DNA of 64,000 nt, from NCBI GenBank assembly GCA_025642075.2, contig JAODUO010001340.1, positions 1 to 64,000 on the forward strand. Direction: 5' to 3'. The notes beneath the pieces were generated by a model. That model saw only the letters and a list, made by a program, of their open reading frames with translations. It was not told where the DNA came from and did not search any database. This document shows positions 46,641 to 57,440 of this stretch, one piece after another. The stretch comes from Ridgeia piscesae. Taxonomy: Eukaryota > Annelida > Polychaeta > Sabellida > Siboglinidae. Each line of letters opens with the position of its first letter. The stretch's first letter is position 1. The translations under genes were made by a program, and so were the position numbers.

Positions 46641-46997
46641 GCTTTAAAGCCCTGTCAACCTGAGAAGTATGGGATCAGAATATTTCTTGAATAAAATAAT
46701 TGTTTTGTTCAGAATAGCCCCAATGAAGCGGGAGGTCTTTTTGGGCTAATGCTTTACGCATACATCTAGTATCCTGCTGGAATCCTTTCTGAATGCAGCT
46801 CGAACGGCTCGTTTGGTTTAATATCACACCGTATTCTTCTCCAAGACTCTTCGAACGCTTTACGAAACCTTTCCAAATAGTTTGAATGCATCTCGCGAAT
46901 AGTCAGTTTCCTTTCCTTCGCTGTCCGAACGCTTCTCGCACAGCTGGAGTCGACACCGACGTCTGCATCAATAGTAAGAATAGCGGGAAAATTTCAA

Positions 46998-47312
46998 ATG
47001 ACTCTCACAATTAAAAAAGGCAACATGCCACGAAGGAATGCAGCAGCCAAGAAGGGAAAGCATAGGCTGCTCACGCCGGAGATGGAGGAAGAGACTGAGC
47101 AAGAGCAGGAGGCAGAGCAGGAGGCTCAACAGCAGCAGTGTGAGGTGTTGGGGGAGGTGGTCCCGGAGGTGGCAAAGAAGCGCCACAAGGCCGACCCGGT
47201 CACCAAGATCCCTGCAACACTGAACCCACCTTCTCCTCGAATGCTCCCAGTATGTCTAGAACGCTTTCATGACCCTTTCCCAACAGACCGCTTCTACCTC
47301 GAATACAGCTAA
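46998..47312 (+). CDS. Small charged open frame inside the TTA-flanked transposon
   Basis: The protein of up to 104 residues (more likely start at 47025, MPRRNAAAKKGK) has a basic N-terminus, an acidic and Gln-rich middle (EEETEQEQEAEQEAQQQQ) and a tail KKRHKADPVTKIP. I recognise no family. It may be a relic of a transposon accessory protein or a chance frame in repetitive coding-like DNA; the tail after 47225 overlaps repeat-rich text (TCGAATGCTC, TAGAACGCTT). Confidence 0.3.
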   Translation: MTLTIKKGNMPRRNAAAKKGKHRLLTPEMEEETEQEQEAEQEAQQQQCEVLGEVVPEVAKKRHKADPVTKIPATLNPPSPRMLPVCLERFHDPFPTDRFYLEYS

Positions 47313-47559
47313 TCTTCCCGTTAACTGGCCTAAATTATTTGGGCCTTTTCAAAACGTTTTTACCACCTTTTACTATATGTATATGTTTGGACTGTCATTC
47401 TATATCTCTTCCGTTTCAAAGAAGTGTTTTATATCAATTTAATGCCATTGAGTCGACGTAAATATGCCGATTTTACAGAGGGTGATCGGTTAGTGCATCA
47501 CAGACGCATGAAAGCCACAAAGGCGATGTCTTGGGTGTGCATTGCAAAGTCGAAATGTA

Positions 47560-48000
47560 GAAAGAAATGAGCAATATGTTATCAATTTAAGTAAGCTTAC
47601 AACAAATCAATCTACATTATACAGAATATAAATTAATGATGTAGCCTTAGGTTTGGGGACATATCCACATACTGCAAGACATCCAGTGGGACATCCTCCA
47701 AACAAAAAGATAAATTAAAAGGCTTAATATACAATATGGAACATAACCTTATAGATATCCCGTTAGATCAATACATCCAACACAACACTATATCCTCACG
47801 TAAACATGACAGTCAGTTGTTGGAAATTAGATACTTTGCAAACATAATTATTTGGAAACAGCTTCTTCCCAACCACAATTAAAGAATGGAATTCTCTGCC
47901 CCCAAACACTGTCTCAAGTAAATCACTAAACTCGTTTCAAAATGATTTATTCCAACATTTTAACAATTAAGTCAGACGACCTACCATACGCAGTGGCATG
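47560..48000 (+). mobile_element. LINE tail fragment
   Basis: Plus frames give IPLDQYIQHNTISSRKHDSQ and, after a shift, SFFPTTIKEWNSLPPNTVSS with KSLNSFQNDLFQHFNN and a stop. This is the last ORF2 segment of a jockey/CR1-like LINE (SFFPRTI-x-WN-x-LP; S-x-x-SFK-x-x-LF). The GATACA array immediately follows as the 3' tail. Confidence 0.7.
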
Positions 48001-48029
48001 ATGTGTCCCTAGGACATTTTGCCAGTTAC

Positions 48030-48180
48030 AAATACAGATACAGATACAGATACAGATACAGATACAGATACAGATACATATACAGATACAGATACAGATA
48101 CAGCTACAGATACATATACAGATACAGATACAGATACAGATACAGATACAGATACAGATACAGATACAGATACAGATACA
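48030..48180 (+). repeat. (GATACA)n microsatellite
   Basis: About 25 hexamers of ACAGAT with GATACATAT variants; it forms the tail of the LINE fragment. Confidence 0.97.
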
Positions 48181-48652
48181 TCGTCTTTGCGGTCCTGATG
48201 CATCAGTGATACGCTAACCGCTCGCACCCTGTGAAATTGGCTTATTTGCGTCGACTCGACAACATTAATTGTTCTAGAACACAATTACGAAAAACAATAT
48301 CTGACTTCTGTGTACCGGAACTTATGTAGAATGTTATTCCGAACACATACACATTGAACCAAGGTGGTAAAAACGTTTTAAAAAGGCCTTAAATAATTCA
48401 GGCCAAGATTATTGAATAATTTTCGACCACACCGAAAGTCCTTACGAACTGCTAGAATATTCCTGGAACATCACGAACCCAGTTAGAACTCAGTTAGGAA
48501 ACAAAACGAATGTCAATTCTTTTTATTCGAGAAACGTTCAGAACCGCATACCTTTCAGTGTGACAGGGTCTTTACTAAACTTTTACTTCCCTGTTCCTTA
48601 GGCTCTAGCCTAGCGGCCTAGCCTAGGGCTAGGCTAGGCTGGCTGTTCAATC

Positions 48653-48781
48653 CACGTGCGCTCGAGTCGTTTACGAGTATACTAGGTCCTATCCCTATAA
48701 TATAATAGAAGTGTGTGAAACACTTCTATTATATTATAGGGATAGGACCTAGTATACTCGTAAACAACTCGAGCGCACGTG
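48653..48781. mobile_element. Near-perfect 129-bp palindrome with 8-bp target duplication
   Basis: Left arm 48653-48714 (CACGTGCGCTCGAGTCGTTT onward) pairs with 48720-48781, with one mismatch (TCGT against ACAA on the other side) and a 5-base loop GTGAA. GTTCAATC occurs immediately before (48645-48652) and after (48782-48789). This is a transposition footprint of a pure hairpin. Confidence 0.85.
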
Positions 48782-48789
48782 GTTCAATC

Positions 48790-49285
48790 AAACACCGTCT
48801 CAACTTCTCCGACTTTTCGTTTGGAAGCCTGTCTGAGTTAACATAACATTGATCCTGAAACCATTAGTTTGAATAACTTACACTGCCCAACTAACAGGTC
48901 CAATTAAACTGTCCGTGTAGTAGAGTTAGTTAAAGTAATTTTGTAACGTACTTAATATTTCTCAACACAACAGTTCTCGGCGTTTTCTAGACTAAGAAAC
49001 ATTTAGGCGAAGGCCGTTGACACAGACAGTGGTGTCACCTACTGGAAAATAAATACGATGGCCGGCTTTCGCACCATCGTTCGGGTTATTATAAATGTTT
49101 TACTTAATTGGCGACTTCACCCAGTAGGCCTATGGCCAGCGACTTTGCTATGTCTATGAAAATCTACCATAGCATAGGAGCTCGCTAACCCTCAGTAATC
49201 TAAACAATGTGCTAGCTTTTCATAATTTGCATTCTGGCATTGCATGTATATATTATATAATACTTTTATGCACAATTATATGTAA
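48790..49285. other. No gene recognised
   Basis: Unremarkable. 48598-48645 before the palindrome is rich in GGCCTAGCCTAG repeats. Confidence 0.45.
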
Positions 49286-49289
49286 TAAA

Positions 49290-49460
49290 AAGAACTCCGC
49301 CTGGAGTGAGGCAGCTAGTAGACTCAACTGCCGATTCCAAGCCCGAAAAAGGAGGATTGGCGTCAGGAAGGGCATCGGGCCATAGAAAACTGCCAAATGT
49401 GCATATATAATCTAAATAGATGAGTATGCACAACAGCTCCACACCGTCGCCCGCCATGTG
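49290..49460 (+). mobile_element. Probable SINE/RTE-derived fragment
   Basis: GGCGTCAGGAAGGGCATCGG with GCCATAGAAAACTGCCAAAT is a phrase typical of RTE-related SINE tails in several animal groups. The evidence is a short motif only. Confidence 0.4.
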
Positions 49461-49774
49461 TCACTGCGGCTGATTACGTTATTACCAGTCTTTACTCTAC
49501 CCTTGACACGTCCATGCTGCCAGGGAACAATTAGACAAGGTGTCCAGGGCAACAAAAGTGGGCAGGGAATGTCCAGCTTCACTGGTGTGGTGTGGAGGGC
49601 TGTCCTCTAGTTGGCGAATACAGAGACAACAGTGGAGGTCTCTAAGGTTCTGAGCGAAGCTACAAATCCGGGCAGAAACAGGCTACATTTGAACATTTTA
49701 CTTTTTGGGAGGCCATAAGATGCCCTTACAAAAGACCATTCATCTACAAATGTCGTGTGTATATTAGATGAAAA

Positions 49775-49930
<156 letters not shown>

Positions 49931-49934
49931 TTCT

Positions 49935-51290
49935 TTGCTTATGTGGTGAGTGCCCGTGTTTCTGCGCCGTATGTCATTGCTGGAAGTACGCAAGAATAGT
50001 AGAGTTGTCTCTTCAAGCATGTTCCAATATGACCCTTGAAGATGTCGCGGTGCTTGGCGTAATTCTTCTTGGAATCTCCTTGTCTTCGTTTTTGTTTCTG
50101 GTGCTATATCTCAGTCCCAGGTAGATGTACATTGTTGACATATACTGGTATGTTGTTTTCCATCATTACCTTTGTCTTCGACTTGTTAATCTTCAGACCC
50201 TGGTTTTCACTTTCATCAGATAATTCATCAGATAATTTGTTGTAGCTCATGTGGTGTATTAGCGCATATGAGTATGTCGTAGGCGAAGCGAAGATGACTA
50301 AGCTATTCGCCGTCTATCTTCAAGCCTCTGGTGTCCCAAGTCAGTCGTCGAAATATGCTTTGGAGTGCTGCCGATAAACAGCTTGGGCGACATGGTATCT
50401 CCCTGTCGTACTCCTCTCCTGGTGTTGATCTTGTTGCTTTCTTTGTGTAGATGGACTCTCATCGAGCTGTTGGTGTAGATTTCTTCCAGGAGTTCGACGT
50501 ACATGTTCTATCGCCTGTTCTTGAAGCGATGTCAGCACTGCTTGAGTTTGCACTGAGTAGGAGGCTTTCTCGTAGTCGACGAAAACGATGCAGATTGGGA
50601 TATTATAGTCTTTGCACTTCTCCTTCAGTTGGTTTACGACGTGGATGTGGTCTATCGTTTAGTATCCGCTTCTGAACCCAGCTTGCTCTCGTGGCTGGTT
50701 ATCGTCGAGTTTCTTCTCTAGCCTTTTCGTGAATACTTTCGTGAATACTTTATAGATAAAACTAGAAAATACCTCCAGTAGTTCTGGAGGTATTTCTTAT
50801 TTCCCTTCTTGAAGATTCTCACCATCTTAGCGTTCTTCCATGCTTTGGGTATTCGTCTTTCTGCTAAGTATTTAGTGTACAACTTTGCAAGTGGCTTCGA
50901 GGTGATATCTTCTCCTGTTTTCAATGTCTCGATGTTTATAATATGGTCGTTGCCTGTTGCTGTCCCATTCTTCATATCTCGAAGTGCTGCTTCCACCTCC
51001 CATAATGTTATCTCTGGTACATCTTTGGGGTCAATGTGGATTATAGTACTCTGTTCACTGTCGTATAGCTCAGTGTATAATTCCTCTATTCGTTCTATGA
51101 TCTTATCGCGATCGTGTCCATGAGTGTGATCAGTTTGTCTTGGCCTAGCTTCTGCGTTCTTCGGACTTTCTTGTTTCTCGTACGATATCTTGGTTGTATT
51201 TCCTGGTGTCCTTTCTTGCTGTTTTATGGTCTTGCATATATCTGCATATTCTATTCGTTGTTTGTCGTCGCCGTTTTCATATATTGTCAA
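49935..51290 (-). pseudogene. RTE-type LINE reverse transcriptase, degenerate
   Basis: Minus-strand order: KIIERIEELYTELYDSEQST, EITLWEVEAALRDMKNGTAT with GNDHI (the RTE 'EV-x-AI-x-x-MKNGKA-GPD' region), KPLAKLYTKYLAERRIPKAW with VRIFKKGNKK, then after a gap VELLEEIYTNSSMRVHL, RRGVRQGDTMSPKLF, RGLKIDGE-stop-LSHLRFAYDI (catalytic box FADD changed to AYD), NKSKTKVMME, TRNKNEDKEIPRRIT and KRQLYYSCVLPAMTYGAETR. Stops and shifts are frequent and the catalytic box is lost. The conserved NYRPI to FDS part is deleted near 50690-50770. Confidence 0.85.
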
Positions 51291-51660
51291 AACAATCACC
51301 TCGCTAATACAGCTACCTCGGTAATACACCAAACTCGGTAATAGAGCTACATCAGTAATACAGCTACCTCGGTAATACAGCTAAGTCAGTAATACAGCTA
51401 CTTCGGTAATACAGCTACCTCGGTAATGCAGCTGCATCGGTAATACAGCCACCTCGGTATTATAGACACCTCAGTAATACAGCTAGCTCGGTAACACAGC
51501 CACATCGGTAATATAGCCACCTCGGTAATACAGCTACCTCGGTAATATAACCACTTCGATAATACATCCACCTCGATAATATAATCATCTAGGTAATACA
51601 GCCACCTGTACAATGCAACCACCTAAGTAATACAGCTACCTACTTAATACAGCCATCTAA
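51291..51660 (+). repeat. 17-bp minisatellite (~20 copies)
   Basis: The unit is AGCTACCTCGGTAATAC with frequent substitutions (AGCCACCTCGGTAATAT and similar), decaying to the right of 51580. Confidence 0.93.
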
Positions 51661-51925
51661 AATTATTGAGGTCACTCCCGGATAAACCAAAATGAGTTTT
51701 GCAGGAGTAGTGAGTATAATATAGAAATTAATTTCGCTAATAGTGTCACCTCGCCATTCAGGTCACTTTGGTTCAATCCCGAAGGCAGTCTAAGTAGAGA
51801 GTATTAACAGACGACTTAACACTGAATCGTCGCATCCACAACGATACATTGAGCAAATAGTTTCTGACATCGCCAGCAAGGATGATATCCAAGGATTGAC
51901 CACGGACGGACATGGACAGTTAAAT
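51661..51925. other. Spacer, no gene recognised
   Basis: Unique-looking sequence between two minisatellites. Confidence 0.45.
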
Positions 51926-51927
51926 CC

Positions 51928-52395
51928 GGCGCCATGACAACGGTCACCAAGGACAGGTAGCTCCGGCGCCATGACAACGGTCACCGAGGACATATAGATC
52001 CGGCGCCGTGGACAACCGTCACTAAGGACAGGTAGATCCGGCGCCATGGCAACGGTCACCAAGGACAGGTAGATTCGGCGCCGTGCCAACGGTCACCAAG
52101 GACCGGTAGATCCGACGCCATGGACAATGGTCACTAAGGACAGGTAGATCCGAGGCCGTGGACAACGGTCACTAAGGACAGGTAGATCGACACCGGTCAC
52201 CAAGGACAGGTAGATCTGGCGCCATGACAACGGTCACCAAGGACCGGTATATAGATCCGGCGCCATGGACAATGGTCACTAAGGACAGATAGATCCGAGG
52301 CCGTGAACAACGGTCACTAAGGACAGGTAGTTCGACACTGGTCACCAAGGACAGGTAGATCCGGCGCCATGACAACGGTCACCGCGGTGCGAGGA
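51928..52395 (+). repeat. 37-bp minisatellite with GGCGCC core (~12 copies)
   Basis: The unit is CAAGGACAGGTAGATCCGGC plus GCCATGACAACGGTCAC, with some 28-base truncated units (GGTAGATCGACACCGGTCAC). It is unrelated in sequence to the 37-bp array at 39617. Confidence 0.93.
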
Positions 52396-52560
52396 CATCA
52401 AGGTAGAATGTAAAGACAACTTTAGCAAGAAGGCGCCACCTGTTCTCGAAAGTGGCGTTGTTGTTGTTGGCCGACCCGGATCTGTTCTGGAAAAGGGTCA
52501 TTCGTTGCCTTAGCATGAACCAGTTCTGGACGTAGGTCAATAGTACATGACAACTACGTC
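52396..52560. other. Spacer
   Basis: Contains CACCTGTTCTCGAAAGTGGC, GTTGTTGTTGTTGG and no gene. Confidence 0.4.
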
Positions 52561-52562
52561 AT

Positions 52563-54093
52563 CTCTCATTTAGCACAGATGACAACAGATGTAGTCTGGG
52601 TGTGTGACAGTCAAGGTTCTGTTTGCAGCTGTAGCACAGATGACAACATATGTAGTCTGGGTGTGTAACAGTCAATGTTCTGTTTGCAGCTATAGCACAG
52701 ATGACAACATATGTAGTCTGGGTGTGTGACAGTCAATGTTCTGTTTGCAGCCATAGCACAGATGACAACAAATGTAGTCTGGGTGTGTGACAGTCAAGGT
52801 TCTGTTTGTAGCTATCGCACAGATGACAACATATGTAGTCTGGGTGTGTGACAGTCAAGGTTCTGTTTGTAGCTATAGCACAGATGACAACAGATGTAGT
52901 CTGGGTGTGTGACAGTCAAGGTTCTGTTTGCAGCTGTAGCACAGATGACAACATATGTAGTCTGGGTGTGTAACAGTCAATGTTCTGTTTGCAGCTATAG
53001 CACAGATGACAACATATGTAGTCTGGGTGTGTGACAGTCAATGTTCTGTTTGCAGCCATAGCACAGATGACAACAAATGTAGTCTGGGTGTGTGACAGTC
53101 AAGGTTCAGTTTGTAGCTATAGCACAGATGACAACAGATGTAGTCTGGGTGTGTAACAGTCAAGGTTCTGTTTGTAGCTATAGCACAGATGACAACAGAT
53201 GTAGTCTGGGTGTGAGACAGTCAAGGTTCTGTTTGCAGCTATAGCACAGATGACAACAGATGTAGTCTGGGTGTGAGACAGTCAAGGTTCTGTTTGCAGC
53301 TATAGCACAGATGACAACAGATGTAGTCTGGGTGTGAGACAGTCAAGGTTCTGTTTGCAGCTATAGCACAGATGACAACAGATGTAGTCTGGGTGTGTGA
53401 CAGTCAATGTTCTGTTTGCAGCTATAGCACAGATGACAACAGATGTAGTCTGGGTGTGAGACAGTCAAGGTTCTGTTTGCAGCTATAGCACAGATGACAA
53501 CAGATGTAGTCTGGGTGTGTAACAGTCAATATTCTGTTTGCAGCTATAGCACAGATGACAACAGATGTGGTTTGAGTGTGTGACAGTCAAGGTTCTGTTT
53601 GCAGCTATAGCACAGATGACAACATATGTAGTCTGGGTGTGTGACAGTCAATGTTCTGTTTGCAGCTATAGCACAGATGACAACAGATGTAGTCTGGGTG
53701 TGTGACAGTCAAGGTTCTGTTTGCAGCTATAGCACAGATGACAACAGATGTAGTCTGGGTGTGTGACAGTCAAGGTTCTGTTTGCAGCTATAGCACAGAT
53801 GACAACAGATGTGGTTTGAGTGTGTGACAGTCAAGGTTCTGTTTGCAGCTATAGCACAGATAACAACAGATGTAGTCTGGGTGTGTGACAGTCAAGGTTC
53901 TGTTTGCAGCTATAGCACAGATGACAACAGATGTAGTCTGGGTGTGTGACAGTCAATGTTCTGTTTGCAGCTATAGCACAGATGACAACAGATGTAGTCT
54001 GGGTGTGTGACAGTGAAGGTTCTGTTTGCAGTTATAGCACAGATGACAACAGATGTAGCCTGGGTGTGTGACAGTCAAGGTTCTGTTTGCACT
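52563..54093 (+). repeat. 61-bp minisatellite (~25 copies)
   Basis: The unit contains TAGCACAGATGACAACAGAT, GTAGTCTGGGTGTGTGACAG and TCAAGGTTCTGTTTGCAGCTA. Variants (ACATATG, CAATGTTC, GTGTAACAG, GTGAGACAG) recur in blocks, indicating multi-unit duplications (for example 52583-52770 against 52888-53075). The array ends in an inverted copy of its last 12 bases (GTTCTGTTTGCA / TGCAAACAGAAC at 54080-54105). Stray units of the same family occur at 57035-57190. Confidence 0.96.
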
Positions 54094-54109
54094 GCAAACA
54101 GAACTTTGC

Positions 54110-55540
54110 CAGGCTACAAATTTTATTCAACTTACACAAAGCGCGATCGACATGCGATCGACACACAATCAACACATCTCTGCAATCGGCATGTTACAAA
54201 GGACAATTGGACATAAAACAAGGCTAGGCATATAATAATGCACACTTAATTAAAAAAGTAATATAACAATACAAGCATAATTAAAATATGTACATTTATT
54301 GACATATAGGAACTTTTACAATATAGTTCAACAACCAAACATTGAAAATTTAAGTCATACAATTACAATCACTTATAGCTGAGATATAATTAAAGATAGT
54401 AAGTTGTTGTATCATTAAATAATGGCAGATTTTGCAGGATTGCACTGTGTTGTGTTCTATGAAAATATCAATTGCCACAGAGAAATGGAAGTCCTTAGCT
54501 GGAATCTTGAAGTAGCTGAAGCTGATGTGTTGGCCGAGATGACTGGTGGTGAAGTCAGGGTGTGGTGTTTGCTTCTGATTCGGTTCCTGCCTCTGCATCC
54601 ACAGCAATGATGGAGAAACAGCAGATCTCTGTTGAAAATAAGATATTTTACCAGCTTATCTGCATACAGGTTATATGTTTTGCATTAAGGTGATTCATTT
54701 GTCATAAATATGTTCTATAGCACCTCCCGTGCACTACATTGTAAAAGTTCAAACACATTGTATAAAAAAACTTATAAAAGTACAAAACATTCATTATTTA
54801 AAACCATCAACATTTACTTACAATAAATGCATTTCTGAAGAATAATGCAGTGCTCAGTTATGGATTTATTTGTACAATAACGTGTATGTTTTAACCAATT
54901 ATATTGTGTTGTTATTTGTAATAAATTATTGATAATACTTATATCTTTATATAAATTCTTGGCTGCCCAATGAGGCATTAGTGACATTACTTAATACATT
55001 GAATGAAACCGTCCCATGTTACCCATCGTTGTTCTATTATTTCCTTGTGTACTGTCTGGCCTATATTTAGTACAACTGAATTGCTCAGAAAGTTGACCTT
55101 CCAGTACCAGGGAAGCGCAGAAGACCTAACTGGAACATTGTTCTAATGTGCCTGTCAATAAAGTCAGTTAAATCCTTCCACCCAATAATAACACTGTCAA
55201 CAGCCACATGGCATCGAAGGTGGTCTGCAAATGGGAGTCTGTTTATTACCAGAGTCTGAAAACCAAGGCGTCGCAATGATGACTTAGTAGTTACATTTGT
55301 TGCAATTGATTGGAAGCCACAGAGCGATGTTTTCCCACGTACTTGGGACGACAATTGCCCCATTTTAACTGCTGCGAACTGAAATTACTAGGCATCATTG
55401 ACCTAAATTCTTACCCGACTACCGCTGTTTACAGCACAACTGGTCTGCCACGTGAGGCGATTGCGTAATGCTGCCCTCGTGAAAGAAATCACCAACACAT
55501 TTTTATCAACAAAGATTAAATGCTATAACTAGAAAATAAA
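54110..55540. other. AT-rich region, no established gene
   Basis: Minus-strand frame 55085-55363 (92 residues, start in context AAAATGG) has protein-like composition (TLVINRLPFADHLRCHVAVD) but no family I recognise and no neighbouring exons. The plus frame at 54422-54610 and the minus frame at 54350-54607 overlap each other. All are left as unsupported. Confidence 0.35.
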
Positions 55541-56160
55541 ATAACCATCAGTTTCATCAGAACATATTAGTATCGTATCCATTTTGGCTTTTTAAAGTGT
55601 GGATGGCATTAAAGTGAACCGGTATGAATGGATTTTCTAAATGATCTATAAATGCATAAATAAACCAAACCTCGAACTTTGACCTTCTACACGTGTAGCC
55701 ATTGTAGGGACTGCGTTGACGTGTTGAATTCTGATTAAACTGACCCAATAAACCAAAATAATAATCAATTTCATCATACACTATTATTTTGTTATCAATT
55801 TTTGTTTTCTTAAAGGCGGATGGCATCCAAATAAAACTGATATCAATGGATTTTAACTGAAACTATGCATGTCAACATTAACTAATAATTTCTCAATTTT
55901 ATCTTAAGACCACGACGATCCCTACCCACATATTTACTTCTGATTAAACTGAATCAATAAACCTAAATAATAATAAATTTCATCAGATATTATGACTTTG
56001 TTATACATTTTGGTTTTCTTAACAGCGGATGGCATCCTAGTAAAACTGATATAGATGGATCTTAACTAAAAAACGCACGTCAACATCAACAAATTATTTC
56101 CCAATTTATCTTACCACCACGACGATCCCGACCCACATATTTATTTCAAATACAAATTAT
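55541..56160. repeat. ~209-bp imperfect tandem triplication
   Basis: TTCTGATTAAACTGA recurs at 55729 and 55938. GGATGGCAT, GTAAAACTGATAT, AATGGATTTTAACT and ACCACGACGATCC recur at matching offsets in three blocks (about 55541, 55740 and 55948). AT-rich and noncoding. Confidence 0.75.
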
Positions 56161-56820
56161 GCTGTTAATCGCAACCCACACACATAAATGAATGCTATCA
56201 ACATACCTTTTCTTGCGTGATCGCTGACACAGAAGAAGTCGTTGGTATTCCATATATCTATGTCAGTAGACATCTAGATGAACTGTTGTCGATCTGTGTT
56301 TTCTGTTCTATGTATGTCCACGTGGTAATACTAGTCTTTGTTACCGGTGATTAAAACGTTCATAGTGCGACGCAACTTGTTTGATAAACTCTTACAAAAT
56401 AACTGGCGTATTGACGAATGCATCTCTTAAATCAAATCACGTGATCAACGTAAATGTGTCGTCATGGTAGTTATCAAATCAGCGTCGTTTGTTACACCTA
56501 TATGACGAGATTTAGGTAGCGCCTATATGAAAGAGCGTCTAGCCTCCCTCGCAAGGCACATGGCTATTGTCTCGTCGCCTTTCACTGCCAATCGGCTCCA
56601 ACTGTGGCTTCTTGGTGGTGATATGAAGTGTGATAACTTCGTTATAAAAATGTACGCCTTGCCTCTGTAATTTAATGAATTTCAAGTGCATCTAAATTAA
56701 CATTTTGCTAAAATCTTGTATGCATAATTCAAATAATGCAATCAGTTACTAAGACAAACTTGCCACAACTAGACAAACGCTCTTTTTAAAACACAGAAAA
56801 TGTCATTGACGCAAGTAATA
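56161..56820. other. No gene recognised
   Basis: Unremarkable. Confidence 0.45.
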
Positions 56821-57440
56821 AACTGTAGTGTTTTTGGGAAATTTTTTAAACATTGTAAAACGGGATTTTGGAAAGTTCAATACAATAAAAATGGCATGGA
56901 CACCCGCAACCCTCCCGCCATGAAAAAAACCCCCGCCCAAGAACGCGAATTCAAACAGCCCGCCTGACGGGGGCCCGGGTCCGGGTGAGGATATGGACTA
57001 TACCGTGACAAAAAGGGGGGCAAATTCCCTTTTGCAGCTATAGCAAATGACAACAGGGGTACGGGTCTCTGGGTAAAGGTTCTGTTTGCAGCTATAGCAC
57101 AGATGACAACAGATGTAGTCTGTGTGTGTGACAGTCAAGGTTCTGTTTGCAGTTATAGCACATATGACAACAGCCATTTTAGCACCTGTGTGGTTTTGTC
57201 CCAAAGCCCAAGGTTCTGTTTGGAGCTATATTCCACCATGCCAGTGGGGTCTTGGAGTTTTAAATTTAAAGGGGGTTGTTTTTTCCTGTTTACCTATGAC
57301 AAAAATTTGTTTGTTGCCCGGGGTGAGTCGGGGGGTGTTGTTTGCCTATACCAAAAAGGGTTTTTGACTGGGGGAGCTAGGGTTTTCCCTCCCACCCAGT
57401 GGTGTTTTTGGGACTGGGGTTTGAGTTAGGGGTTTGTTTT
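56821..57440. other. Low-complexity, homopolymer-inflated junction with stray 61-bp units
   Basis: Unusual density of runs (AAAAAAACCCCCGCCC, GGGGGCCCGGG, GGGGGGC, GGGGGTTG, TTTTTTT). Two to three damaged units of the 61-bp family at 57035-57190 are followed by text resembling damaged units of the 55-bp family to the right. It looks like poor consensus sequence at a collapsed repeat junction as much as real DNA. Confidence 0.5.

Larger units (their letters stand above)
46647..48571. mobile_element. TTA-flanked DNA transposon (PIF/Harbinger-like), nonautonomous
   Basis: Left end AAGCCCTGTCAACCTGAGAA and reverse complement of the right end AGACCCTGTCACACTGAAAG align. Similarity continues for ~70 bases through GTATGxGxTxxGAAxxTTTCT, GAATAAAA and TTTTGTTxC. 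Both ends are flanked by TTA (46644-46646, 48572-48574), the target type of Harbinger elements. A second inverted pair (AAAACGTTTTTACCACCTT at 47354 and AAGGTGGTAAAAACGTTTT at 48363) extends the symmetry. A LINE tail and a GATACA array sit inside. Confidence 0.7.
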
